A stretch of DNA of 64,000 nt, taken from assembly GCA_020747065.1 (NCBI GenBank), contig JAGMVK010000019.1:744001-808000 (forward strand), given 5' to 3'. The DNA is from Cadophora sp. MPI-SDFR-AT-0126 (lineage: Eukaryota > Ascomycota > Leotiomycetes > Helotiales > Ploettnerulaceae). The translations under genes were made by a program, and so were the position numbers. Position 1 is the stretch's first letter. Each line of letters opens with the position of its first letter. Below the pieces are notes generated by a model, which was not told where the DNA came from, did no database searches, and worked only from the letters and a program-made list of their open reading frames with translations. Of the stretch, positions 11,431-23,695 are shown in pieces.

Positions 11431-12941
11431 AAGCCCTAGAAGCCCAGATACCATCCTTCTTTCCATAACGGAACTGATTCCGGGGGTCGCTCGGGTTTAC
11501 TTTCTTTCCCTCCGTACATCCTACTGATTTTGCTTGGGCCTGAGAGGAGGCTGATGACCTTGAATGCTGGCTGGCTGGGAAGTGATAGGCTGACTCGCGA
11601 ATGAAGTAGGATTTGTACATTATCACCAATCTTCCCACCTGCGCTTTCTTTGATTAATTGTCCTCTGTGCACTGTCAACGTTACCTTCAGCTTCAGCTCG
11701 TATTATGGATCCCTATTCCTCTCAATTTCACAATATAAACTCTTGCACATCTGACCTCCAAAACCCCGCATCTAGAACCCTGAAAATGAATGAAACTCGG
11801 AGATTTCAAAATATTTATTTTTAGATCATGCTCATCCATCCTCTCCAGAACACCAAATGATAGAAATGTCGTAAATGGCTGCATTCGTAAATTAAAAAGG
11901 CACTATAAATCCCCCTCCCGATTTGCGCGTGAGGAGGAAAACTTGCTCTTCTGATGTCTCACCTCCCAAGCTCGCGGAGCAAACCTCTTCCATTCCACCT
12001 CCCTCAGCTTCATCCCACGATGTTCAGCCCAGTCCACAAGATCATTTCTCCCCGTATGCCCATACCCTGCCCGCCACGCACGCACCCAAACTCTCTGCGG
12101 AGGTAATCCGTATCCAGCCACCCTCCAACCCAAAACCGTCCAATGTCAGCCCCGCTCCTTCCAAAACCAGCCTGCAGCTAATCTACATGCAATTTATATA
12201 AATTAAAAAAGAGAGACAACACCTCATGCCCACCTCATACTGTAGGCGTATGGATCGTAATATAGTTTTTCCCACGCATGGGCAGGCGGGCAGGGTTCGG
12301 GGAAGCTTTGATGATGTTTGTTTGGCTGGGGATCGGATCTATGTGATCCGGTATACGTTTGTTTTTGGTTGCCTTTTTTGGGTGGGATGGGCTGGAGGGG
12401 TTGGAGGGGATTAAGTTGGGGTTGTATTGCTGGGGGGAGGGGAGGTGATGACGAATTGCTTTGGTGAGTATGAGGAGCTCATGTGTAATGAATGGATGGA
12501 TGGGATCATTGGCGTGGGCTGGATATGGTACGTGTCATGGAGCGAGTGAGCTGTGGAGGTTGCATGTTGTTCCCCGCTCCTCTTTTCTTCTGAATGTCTC
12601 TAAATCAGAAACTTTACAACCGAAGGAAAGGGAACAGCTAAATTGAGTTTCCACCTCAAACTCAAATCACATTTTGGGAAATCTTCGGAGTAGAAAGAAA
12701 AGGGGGAAGGGGGAATCCCGACCCAATGTGCTGATCCTTCTCACTTCAAAGATCACAGAGAGCCCCATGCAAACCCTGAAGAACACCTCGCTAAAGCGAG
12801 CACTTCTTGGCAAAGTCGATCACCAGCTCAGACAGCCGGGTTCGGGGTCCAACACCACCTCCCATTCCAGTAATCTTACCAGCACACTACGCCGTACGAC
12901 TTGCTAGAAGCAGACAAAAGCAAATATAAAATCGAACAAGG

Positions 12942-13374
12942 CTATTCAGCCTGTAAGAATGCGATTTGCAACAAAACACGAAGACATTTTTCTTTTGGTT
13001 TGATCCTGGAATGTCTGCCTCGGTGCAGGTGTCATTGGTATGGATTTCACCCAAGGATCTAGAGCTCCTCCTCTACCTCCCAACTGAGACAGGCAGGATA
13101 TTTCCAGAATAGATATTACATCATATCCTCCAGTCCATGGCATTCAGCCTGTGAGAATGCGACTTGCAACAGATATCCCATCTACCTCCTGTATCCTGTT
13201 TGCTTTTTTCCCGTTCTTGACTCGTATATCTGGCTGGCTAGCCGCTTAGTCACAACAAAACCCGCTATTCCCCACCAGAAAAAGCATATTACGTCTAATA
13301 TGACACTTCCCACCAGATAAACACAAGAGGACCTGCGTTTAATAAAGTGTGCAGAATTGAGATGTGCAACAAAG
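12942..13374 (+). repeat. three direct copies of the interspersed repeat
   Basis: Copies at 12942-12976, 13141-13173 and 13329-13374, spaced about 190-200 bp. The first two are nearly identical to each other (ATTCAGCCTGT, then AGAATGCGA, then TTGCAACA) and form a variant shared with the 10838 copy. The third matches the main type with ACCTGCGTTTAATAAA. They end about 440 bp beyond the 3' end of the histidine kinase gene. Confidence 0.7.
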
Positions 13375-13813
13375 CAAAAGGCGGCTGGTGAAAATATTTG
13401 CAAGCTTCTGGTCACGAAGATACAGAATATCTGGAAGTCACTTCATCCGTCTAATGAAAGGGCACCTAATCCCAACTCCTCCTGCCGCCCCACAGGCCCA
13501 ATTCTCGAGGGGAGACTGCAATGAATTTGTATGTAAATTTCTATCCATCGCTCATTCTAAACTAGTCATGTAGACACAGGGACAGAGATCACTCGTAAAT
13601 AAATCCCCGCCTGGCCCTGCCAGGTTCTGATCTGGGCGGCCAACACCTAGCCTTATACGCAAGGAATGCAGAAATTATAACGGCAACACACCCTGTGCCC
13701 AGAATCCCATGGACAGAGCGAGATCTTTCTTACACTCCTCTTCGCCCCTGTCCCATCCTCGTCAACCACCCTCTTCTCATCACCCACTCTCCTCACTCTT
13801 ACCATCACCTCCC

Positions 13814-16800
13814 CTACCCTTTAATATCACGCCCTTCCCCAACCACCCCAAGCCCCTCACCACCCTCCGCACTCCCGCTCATCCACCTCTCCAAAATCCT
13901 CCTAACCTCCTTAAACCTCACAGGCTTCGTCATGAAGATATCCACCCCCACCTCAAATGCCATCTCCTGATCTTTCTGGCTCGAAAACCCCGTAAGCGCG
14001 ATGATAAGCGCCGGGCTGTTCAATTTCAGTCGCGGGAGCTCGAGGCGGAAATTGAGGTCTGAGAAAGGTGGAGAGAAGGAAGAGGGTGATGTTGGGAAGG
14101 GGTGGATGGTTTGGGAAGGAGGTGGGAAGGGGAAGGTTGAATTTGGGGTTTGGTTTGGGGTCTGGTTTATGGTCGAGGTGCTGGATGAAGAGATAGAGCC
14201 GGATCGTAGCGGTAGGTGTGTAGAGATACCGGTCGACGGGGTAGGGTAAGGCGCTTGGAGGTTGAAGGGGAAGGAAGAGGGAAGCATGCCGTTGGAGGTA
14301 GTGGTGGTGGATAAGCATGAGGTAGTTTGTGTGAGATTTTGGTGTTCGTAGGCCAGGCGACGTTCGGTTTCGAGCATGCGAATGTGCCGGGTGGATTCAT
14401 AGCCTGTCATGACTGGCATAGATACGTCTGTATATAATTTCAAGGCTATTTTTAGCCAAGCTCGAACCTCAAGGGTGACGACAACATAGACTTGGAAGCA
14501 GAAAGGAGAAAACGTACCCATGAAAATGACATCGAAACCTCCAGGTCTCTCGCGGAAAGCTTCGAGAGCTATCAGACCATTCGACGCCTTTTCAAATTCC
14601 CATTTATTCTTCTTCATGTATGTAGCCAGGAGCATCATGTTGACGGGGTTATCCTACACTTCTCATCAGCCACCATACTTCCGCCCAATGGGGGAAATTT
14701 ACCTCGACAAGGAGCATGACTGGCTTTCTAGGTACCGCTAGCACATCGTCTGGAGATCGAAGTCTGGACTCATCCAAGTCGCTCGTAATACCATGGTTTA
14801 TCTGCGGAGTCGAAGATGTTTGTGGTTCATCAGCGCTCGCCGTAGTACACAGTTCCGGAATTTCTGATGTCTTTACATTTTCGAAATCCGCCGCAGCAGC
14901 CGTGCTGGCTACCCGTCTGTCGTGCAAAGAGGACGTCGTCGGATTAATCGGGTCCGCTAGCGAGGCAGTTGTAACAGTCTTGCTTAGACTAGGCGTCCGA
15001 ATGCGATTCAGCACAGTTGGCGAGAACCCGATCGATGACTGCAGATCTCCAACCAGCCGCGAACTACTGCCTGTGCCTGCAGTCACCAAAGTCTTTTCTG
15101 GAGAGGCTGCGTTGATTTGGGGTCCTTTATAACCTACCCTTTCTTGAGTCGGAGTGCGAGGCGTACCGTCTTCGATATCTAGACAGTTTAGTAGGGCCTT
15201 GGCTAGACGATGTGGTCCGCATGGCTTGCTGACGAATTCCACGATCTGGCCGGAATGTAGACGTGATGAAGATATGTCTCTTCGGGCGCCACTGCTGCAG
15301 AGAATCAATATCATGCCGTATCTTCTCTCCAAAAATGCATCGTCCAGGTAGGCAGACTCGTCTCCGATGGCAATATCTGCAGCTTCGCCATTAGGCACGA
15401 GCTTGAGCCCAAACCATTCAGACGAGTACTTTGATATTGTTGCTTTCAGATAAGCGCGAGCTTGAAGTTGCAGTTCAGATCTTCCAGACGGATCATCGAA
15501 TCCTAGGATGCTGACGGTTCGACCACCGGCACGACGACGAACCGATTCGACCGGATCTTCGTTCTTGTAAAGCGAGTCGGACTTCAGCAAATCCTTTGAC
15601 GCTGGACCGCAGTTGGCTAAAGGTAGACTCAGTTTGACGGAAGTACCAGCAATCTGGTTGCTTTTTATCTCGATCTTGCCCCCTGACAAATCCACGATCT
15701 GTTTTACAATACTCATACCTAGACCAGTTCCGGGGGTAGTCACATCCTCCTTGATTGTGTTAGTACGCATAGCCAAGGCCTAGGTAAGTAGGTCGGAATC
15801 AGAAGTCAAACCTGTGAGAAAGGCATGAACATTTTCTTCTCCATGAACTCCTTAGACATTCCCTTTCCAGAATCCGTCACTGTTAACGTCACCATCGTTC
15901 TGTCTGCCACTCCTGATTTTGAGCCTGCTTCAGGAGCTATTGGGTGAGCTTCCAGCTTGATCTTGATGAATCCAGCAGGAGTGTACTTCAAAGCATTACC
16001 AAAGATGTTCATCGTGAGGCGTCTCCAAGTACCAGGAACGGTGGGAAACTTCCATTGATCCATGAAATCTATATCAATTATCACTGTAAGACTGTCCTGG
16101 ATGACATTTTGTTCCGCTGTTGAAGTATGGAATCGCAGCTCCGTTCCGGTGGACTTTGCTCGGCTCTTGGTCGTGTCGGCTAGGCCTTCCGAAGACAAGC
16201 CATTGAACTCAAATCCGGCGTAGACCCCTTCAAGAACCTCTTCAACTACAGCCGATACATCGAGGTCTGCAACGATCCCCATCGGCTGCATCGTGGCTTG
16301 CCCGAATTTCTTGATCTTCGAAAAATCTAAAACATGCTCGATCGTGTCGAGGAGAGTTCGTCCACAAATGTCGACCGTATCAACTAGATTCCTCTGGAAT
16401 CCATCTAAAACGGTATCTGCAAGAAATTCTACACTCGCAAGAACTCCGTGCAGAGGACTCCTGAGCTCATGAGAAACATTACTTATGAAATCTCCCTTGG
16501 CTCGATCGGCGCTCAAAGTATTAAGCCGGCTAACTTCCGACATGACTGAATGTCCAAACGCAATAAGATAGGAAAGATGATTCTCTGCAGTAAAAATCCG
16601 AGTGGCCGATGTAGACCAAGCAAAAGATCCAATGAAACATCCAGATGTAGAAATCATATAATGGCACGAAGAAGATTTGTCGTGAACCAGGGAAGGCCAC
16701 TAGGAGACGCAAAATTTCGGCTCGCTTCCTTGCTGCACGACGAGCGCGCCTCTCTTCTGTAATTGCATCGACGAGAGTGGCTACAGAGCAGTCGCGTGAG

Positions 16801-18436
16801 TTAGAAGCCGGTTCTGGATATACGGGGCCGTCCTCGTCAAACACGAACAGCTCTCCTTGAGGATACCTCCTGACTAAAGATGTTAGAAGGCTCTGATCAA
16901 TGGCTGTGAAGGTTCGAGGCGGATTGTTATTATTATTCTTCCACGAAGAAGAGTGACGAGTCGAGAAGCCAAGAATGTCTGATTTGATACCCATCGATGA
17001 TGCGGTAGGTATTGCACCGTTTCGGGAATGATGTGTATGTGACCCATTCGCAGAAGAGTGATGGATGCGAGGCAAGACATGAGGACTTGGACCTGGTCTG
17101 ATTTCCGAGTCGTCAACATCACTGTCAGAGTCAGCATTGGAATCCGCTGCGTCGGACTCATTCGATCGACGGGAATCTATCTCTAATGTACTCCTTCCCT
17201 GATAGAATCTGTAAGGTGCATCAAAATACACAGCTCCATCGACTTCCATGCCTTCTCGGACCAAATTCGATGCGCGAGAAAAGGCGGCATGCAGGCGCGT
17301 GGCGAATCCATTATTTGCAAACTCATCGTCTCGGCCTCCACTTAGAAGATCGTGAACTTTCTCTCCCGCCCCTTCGAACACGGACTTCAAAACAGGTACT
17401 TGCGGAACATCGGATGAAGAACTCCAAGGGGAATTGTGAACCTGGAACGGTGCATCTGGTTGTAATCCTGCACTTTGCAGAGGAAATTGGAGCAAGGAAG
17501 AATCCATACCGAAGGCAGATTGAGACTGGTACGGGCCTAGCTGCTTCTTGCCATTCCTGTAGCTGCCGGTGCCATCATTCTTGTTGGTTTCCCACTGAAA
17601 GCCAACGCCTGCTCCGGCTGGAAGGTTATATCGTTTCAGACGCTGCCAATCTCCCTCCATCGTACCGTCGCCCTCGATAAACGCATGAAGTGCTTGACTC
17701 ATCATGGTGACCCTGACGATATCCTCCTTTGCCCGAATGCCTTCGAGATGGTCCATAATCGTAGCCGCCATCTTTGTCAAGAACCGAGCTTGCTTTAGAG
17801 ATATCTCTGTGCGCGGTCTGTCATCCACAACGTAGACGCATCCAATATTGACGCCCTTGAGATTGGTGAGGGATACACCGCAGTAGAACCTCAGGTATGG
17901 CACTCCTTTAACACAGTCCAGCTCCTTCATCTTGTCGTCCAGCCGCAGATCTGGCACCAAGAAGCATGGAGTCATCTCTGCGGTAGTATCTTGGTTCGGG
18001 ACCAATTCCAGAGTCTGCTCGCAGAGAGATGCGCCACGCGGAACCCTTGCGCCGCTGATTGACAGCCAGGCATTCTGCGCTCCATCATCGTCACTGATAC
18101 TTAGTGTACTCGTAGATTCGGCAAGGAAGTATTCATTTTCGTGATCGATGAGCGAGACAATTGCTCGCTGGGCGTTTAGTCGCAGCGCAATCAGCTGTGC
18201 GAAGGCAGTAAGCGCCGTATCGGAGAAGGATTGCTGGGTGTTGAAGTTTGTGACTTTTGGGAGGAAATGAGGACCTTGTGTATCGTCTGGGTCGACGGGT
18301 GTTGGCTCGGGAGTGTCGGTCGCCGCTGCGATACTCTTCGGTTGATAGTATCTATTTCAGTGAGAAATGTTCGTGAAGAGGGAGAGCGTTCTTACCTATA
18401 CACCTCCCTTGAGCGGAGGGTCTCTCTTGTTGTCAT
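13814..18436 (-). CDS. GAF-domain hybrid histidine kinase, one frameshift
   Basis: Exons 18396-18436, 15812-18351, 14703-15749, 14518-14653 and 13814-14427; about 1458 aa if the frame is continuous. The start is set by a 13-codon first exon that gives a RSREVYRYYQP opening. In order: a GAF-like sensor region (about 30-200), a disordered Ser/Asn-rich linker, a HisKA domain with H-box SHELRSPLHG (His near 640), and an N-box with FGNALKYTPAG. Then come G1 (VTDSGKGM), G2 (GTGLGMSIV) and a C-terminal receiver with LVEDN, FMDVSMPVMTG (phospho-Asp near 1255), ALTGFSS and TKPVRF. A Ser/Thr/Pro-rich insert of about 110 residues splits the receiver. At about 16652-16657, PLYDF runs into TSGCFIGSFAW only through a one-base shift. 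All exons together are one base over a multiple of three. The product is probably a cytosolic two-component phosphorelay sensor. The shift may be a real lesion or an assembly error. Confidence 0.85.
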
Positions 18437-19438
18437 ATTGAATGGTTCTAGCGGCTGTCAACCAGCAGTCATCTCGGGCTGGCAGATGTAATGGCCTGGT
18501 TATATATGGTCTGCAGGCTGGGACTGTTCCTTGTGGATTGCAAAGAATTCTGCACCGTTCAGGAAGAGAGGGGACGGCAGTCTGCGATTGTCTTGATACC
18601 ACTAGTTGATGGATGCCAGGATCATGCGATTGAGGAAGCGAGGTACAGTACGAGAATGACGAGATAATCTTCGGATCTGATCTTTATCTATCGTTGCAGG
18701 GTCCAGGTGAAAACGCGGAATGACCGAATTGACTGGGCTTCGAGCGCTAGAGTACGCGACCAAAGCCTCGGGTCTTAGGAGGGGTCTTTGGCAGTAAAAC
18801 AGATGCTACAGGGTGCACCGTGAATGTCTGCCGTTCGTGGCGAATGCTGTCGTTGTTGTCATTGTCGATGTAACGCTGAGCTTGAAGAAAGCTCGCTATG
18901 GACATGCTCGGCTCAGATGGACAGGGCGAGCATGGGTCAAGTTGAAGATGGGACGAGCATCGAGGTAGATCGAGACTTGGATCGAAATCGAGAAATCCGG
19001 GGTCCACGCCAAGAATCCTGGAAGGGGACCAGAACTATGCCTGCCAAGGAATGGTGCCCGCCCGCGTGGCTGTGGTGGCTCAACGGCTGAACTGTGGCCC
19101 GAGTGTGGGCGAGTCTGCTGGGGCTCAAATGAATATGTCCGAATCCGAACAAGAAGTAACCTGCCCTTTGCCATGATACTAATCTGGTCTGTCAATGAAG
19201 GTGTATCCGAGCAAAAACCCATGTTCAGCTCAAAGAACCTTGGAGATGCATATGGGGTTATACAACGGCAACTAAGGTCCTTTTATTGTTCCAAGAAAGC
19301 AAGGGTTGAGAAATGTCGAGTAGGTGACTGACGCTGAAGCAGCAGGCAATAGAGAAATGCAAATATATGGTTTTTGTACTTTATATCCAAGTGTCTAAAG
19401 ATTGTACACGAATTAAATCCTCTCGGTACCCCACAGCC
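18437..19438. other. intergenic, promoter side of the histidine kinase
   Basis: About 1.0 kb between the kinase start and the polygalacturonase stop, both on the minus strand. Nothing was recognised apart from presumed promoter and terminator sequence. Confidence 0.4.
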
Positions 19439-20648
19439 CTACGCAGGGCATCCACTCGCGGGGAAATTACACGAACTCGCATTCTGTCCGCCCGTGATGC
19501 TCACGTCCTCAAACACAATATTACTGCAGCTTCCCTCTCCACACAGCACATAATAATTGATGCTTCCCTCTCCAGCGGCCGTACCCGTGACGTTCTTGAA
19601 CAGGATGTTCTCGATGATGACGCCGTTGGACGGGATGCCAGTGGGTCCGCCGTTGAGGTAGTCCTGCTGCACGTCGATGCCGTAGTCGGATGCATTGGTC
19701 ATGAAGATGTTGGCGTAAGTGATGTTGGCGATGTAGCCGGTGGTGTTGAAGTTGGATTTTATGCGGGCGCCGTTGGTGGAGTTTGTGAGGATGGAGTCCT
19801 TGAACTGGGATGTGTGAGCGAGGTTGAATGAAGAGGCGGCTACAGTGAAGGAGACTTACGAGAACGTTTGTGACATTGTTATTCGATTTCCCTCCAATAG
19901 AACCAATACTCAGTCCATGCGTACCCGAGCAGAACATCCCCGATGTAGTGATATTATTCCCACTTGTGACAGCAACACAGTCATCCTGGTTGTAAACAGT
20001 GCAGTTCTCGATGAGAACATTGCTGCTCGACTTGACGCCGAAGCCATCAGAGTTGTGCGCAGCGTTCTTGCCACCACTGAGGTAGTTCGGCGCGTCGCCT
20101 GCTCGGTTGTCCATAAAAATGTTGCGGATCGTGAGGTCTGATGAGCCATCTACTGCGAATCCATGGACCGGCCAATTCTTGATCAGAAGATTCTCGATCA
20201 CTGATCCTTCGGTCATTTTGACTTTAATAAATGTGTTTGGTCTGGCATGGTATGTCAGTGACTTGTTCCGTAATGGGTATCGAGTCACTCACTTGGGACG
20301 ACCGCCGTTGGAACCTAGACCATCCCAGTACAATGATCCATTGCCCTCGATCACTCCTCCTGGAGCCATTGTGATGGTGACATTCTTGCCACCGAAGCTG
20401 ATTGGGTTGAAGTCACTCGAATTGGTGAACTCGAAAGAGGTCGTACCCGCAAAGGTAACCACGGAATTCTTCTTCAACTTTGCAAGATTGATGGTACTAT
20501 TTGTCGGGGCGACAATGCCCTGAAGTGTAATGTCGGTGCAACTCGCAACCGCATCAGCGATCTGAGAGAACTGCGTGCAGATGCAAGATTCGGCAGCAAA
20601 GGCAGTAGCCGTAGTCGACAGCAAGGCAAATAAAAGAGTGGAAGGCAT
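19439..20648 (-). CDS. secreted endopolygalacturonase, GH28
   Basis: Exons 20293-20648, 19860-20241 and 19439-19804 (introns 51 and 55 bp); 367 aa. A signal peptide covers about residues 1-18 (LLFALLSTTATAFA). The parallel beta-helix carries the GH28 catalytic set: NSD at 182-184, the D-D pair at 205-206 within NQDD, the catalytic His 227 in THGLSIGS, and R-I-K at 260-262. It should hydrolyse alpha-1,4 bonds in homogalacturonan outside the cell, as in plant pectin breakdown. Two positions deviate. Gly 187 stands where the family usually has the Asp of N-T-D-x-F-D, and Thr 226 stands where GGHG is usual. Length is normal for the family. Activity is likely but not assured. Confidence 0.92.
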
Positions 20649-23600
20649 CTTGGCGACAAGACAACGAGAGATGCTTAAGTGAAAGAAGACTGAGGATCAA
20701 ACGGAAAAACTGGCTAGAACCATCAGGAGGGGTATACAAACACTTTATATGGCCTCGGCGCCAGTATGCCAATGTCACAGGCGAAAGTCAGATAGAGTTC
20801 TCTCTCATTCGTCTCATGTTTCTGAGAAGTCCGCATTTCGTTTCGGAAAATCTAATTGATGAGAAGTGCGCATGCTGGATGGAAATGCAGATGATGGATT
20901 GTGGGGTCTGAGGTTGCTGGAGCCACTCGCAACACGCCATTCTTCGTTTGCTGATCCACTGAAACATCCGTTGCCTCTTCATGGAGATGTTCCGAGATCA
21001 TGCAGGCAGGGAAGAGGAGGCTAGAAACTTCAAGCATGAGATTGACATGCTCTAGAGATGGGCCTAAATATGGTGGATGTCTTTTATCCACGAGTCGGAC
21101 GCTTGACCGACGAGGATCTTCAGAATGAAGGGGAAGGTGGACACTAGATGCATCGGAGATGACTGGGGAAAAGCTCGAGCCGCAATCAGACAGACTTCGA
21201 GTTAAAAAGATGAAAAGGAAATATTTGTCCACTCTCCAGCAATGCATTGCTTGCTGGAGCACAGGACAGAACAGTAATCTGATCCGAAATCAGTGGTATT
21301 CGTTCTTTGAAACGATTTTGCGATGAGAAATTCCTGCCATGAGAGATGGAAGAGACCAGACGATGATATGGTATGGTCCCTGCGGGCGGGGCAGACGAAG
21401 GGAAACCTAGAACCGACGGAACGGAAGATCTTAATCGAAACGAAGTTTCAGCGAAAGCGATCACATGATACTGCCAAGACATTATCATGATTTGGCCCCC
21501 AATTTCTGCCCTCCCTTCTTTCACGACGACGAACATACAATTACACAACGCCCGCAACAGTCGGACAACAATACCTCCGTACCCCCACCATTCGATCAGA
21601 TGCTGGCGGCTCAGCACTCACATCTGCATAGCATCCTTCAGATAGTACACATTCGGAACAAGGTGCAGCACAACTGTACGACCGAACCAACAGACGACGA
21701 TTGCAGATGGATTTGACAGCCTGGCCAGCCTGGAACGATCACAAGCCTTTCGAGACGCGTTGGACGTATCAACTTAACCTACCCATCATTCCTTCTTTGC
21801 AACACCGACTTGCTCATGAGCCCTCCCCGATCACCTACGACGCCGGACATCGTAAAATGTCGAGTCTGCCGACATCGACTCCTTTCACACAGCCTGCTTC
21901 ACATCCCTCTTTCGGACCTGCGACTCGATTGGGCCGGCTTGACGTGTCGAATGTCGTAGGGCGTGAGTGAGCATTTGCACGGCATGTTCGGCTGCAGCTG
22001 CAGGAGGGCGGCAAAAAAGTATGCAAAAGCCCGCGAATAGGATCTGGGCTATTGGCCACATTAAGTTTTAGGATGCCAATCACCAAAGGATGCCTTCCCA
22101 CAACGTCGCACGGAGCTGTTGGCACAGTTGGTTGGATTGCAATCTTCCTTTCCGGTCTCGCAATCCTCTGCTTTGCTTCTGCCTGAAGACCCGTCTCACA
22201 CCACACCCTGCCTTTCCCGCATTCTACCCTGCTGCGCCATTTTGACCGATGTCAGGCGATCTGCGGTTAAGACTGCAGCTATTCACAGGAGACGAATCAG
22301 TCTACGCGGTGGCTGGAAGAGGCAGAAGTCGCCCGTGTCCGAATGGCCTTCATCCTGGTCCGGTCACTTTGTACCCCTGTTACGCTCTTACCAGTTGCAT
22401 AATCTCCACTGTCTGAGGCAAAGAGGAAGGAAAGGTATAAGTCGAAGGGCCATCCGACAAGAGAGCAGCGAGGATGAGCGTCCGCACTTATCACACTCTC
22501 TGGTGCCAGGCCGCCCTTTTGAACTCGTTTTCATGCCCTCGCGAGTCTCTATCTGCGCTTCCTGCGCTCTTCATGCACATCTGGTCAGCCAATCGCCTAT
22601 CAGAGCCAGAAACAGGACCATGGACCCACAAAAATATGCAATCCACGACCCCTCATTGGCTTTTCCCGGCTGCCACCAGCTCGCCCTTCACCGAAGAGCG
22701 CGAATACACACATACGCATACTCACCACACTCGCCAAGGCCAGAGGACTGAACGTACTGGACTGGAGGATCATGTCGATACATGAGAGGGCGGAGGGCCG
22801 CTCCATTCTGATTGGTCAACTCGAGGTTCATCTGCTCTGATTGGATGGATCTTCTCGGTCTTCTGACTGGATACTCAACCATTGCCTCTCGTTGGCTCAC
22901 TCTCCTACGACTGGTCAATGGAGGACTCTGGTTGGCTGCCTGAAGGATCATGACTGGACAATTCAGCACTGGATCTCGTTGGCTCTTGGATGCCATCGCT
23001 GCTTGCTGGATCCTGAGCTGAAGGCCCCTCGTGCTGGACTGTACGGTATTGCATGACTGGATATGCTGTACTGTCTGTCTATCTGTGCGGGAAGTACCCA
23101 GCATGGCGCAGCATCTTACAGTCTAGCATCGAGTCGCTCCCCACGCCAGCTTCAGTCGAGCACCGGATGGCCCATACCAGAATGAAGGACCCACATTGAC
23201 TGGCAATTCATGCCTTTCAACTCATGGACGGATCAATATATTGTGTTGTTGCATCAAAATATCGGACTGTTCTGTCGGTCTCTCCCAGACCGACGGTGAT
23301 CTAGTGTGCCATCATTCATTGGGCAAGTCCTTGGGCAAAGGTAAGTCCTTCGTCGCCGTGGGGTCTAGCGAAGTCCTTGGGTGAGTGCTGGTAGGTCCAT
23401 CCCGTTTCCCGCTTCGCGTCCCTCACTCTCTCCTTCGCCTTTCCCGCTCGCCTCGCTCCTCACCACTCACCCTTTGGGTCCAAGCTCCCCTCATGCCCAT
23501 CTGATTTAATTCCTCACTCTTCTTACCTATCCTCTACCACAATTCCTCTGCTGTCACTGCATTGCTACAAATTGCTTTACGCCTTCCGCATATTGCGCCA
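20649..23600. other. long intergenic stretch without a convincing gene
   Basis: About 3 kb. It includes the polygalacturonase promoter and the long leader side of the gene at 23696. Several long open frames (for example a plus-strand frame at 22119-22751) have poor composition, no domain and no ATG in good context. A degenerate CTGG/ATTGG-rich stretch is annotated separately. Confidence 0.4.
22757..23070 (+). repeat. degenerate CTGGA/GATTGG-rich repeat stretch
   Basis: About a dozen short motifs of the type CTGATTGG, GACTGGA and CGTTGGCTC recur every 20-30 bp. Two are inverted CCAAT boxes (near 22808 and 22834). It lies 0.6-0.9 kb upstream of the gene at 23696. It could be a worn minisatellite or part of a promoter. 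Confidence 0.35.
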
Positions 23601-23628
23601 TACATCATTTGCAATTCATTGCCAAAAT

Positions 23629-23682
23629 GTAAGCAGCAGGACTCCTAAAGCTACGACTGCCCTTACTGATGTCGGTGCCTAG
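23629..23682 (+). promoter_or_regulatory. 5'-leader intron with AUG-UAA at its donor
   Basis: A probable 54-bp intron (donor GTAAGC, TTACTGAT branch-like site, acceptor GCCTAG) just before the coding start at 23696. The donor overlaps ATG 23627-23629 directly followed by TAA 23630-23632, in good start context (GCCAAAATG). If the intron is kept, the transcript carries a minimal start-stop upstream frame. If it is removed, that ATG is destroyed. An intronic in-frame ATG at 23669 would also lengthen the protein by nine residues in unspliced RNA. Confidence 0.5.
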
Positions 23683-23695
23683 CTTCCACTGCACA

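Larger units (their letters stand above)
9185..13813. other. long gene-poor interval with repeat copies
   Basis: About 4.6 kb without a convincing gene. It contains a 30-base T run and seven copies of the interspersed repeat, annotated separately. An eroded copy may also lie near 12176-12205. The open frames present are short and of poor composition. Confidence 0.5.

Noticed and set aside
15780..15812. 32-bp intron in the histidine kinase ending at CCTAG
   Set aside because: Too short, and it leaves a non-family stretch. A 62-bp intron with a TACTAAC branch and AATCAAG acceptor gives the expected PFSQ-EDVTTPGTGLG.
22119..22751. 210-codon open frame on the plus strand
   Set aside because: No ATG in good context, Arg/Ser/His-rich composition typical of antisense or random frames, no domain.
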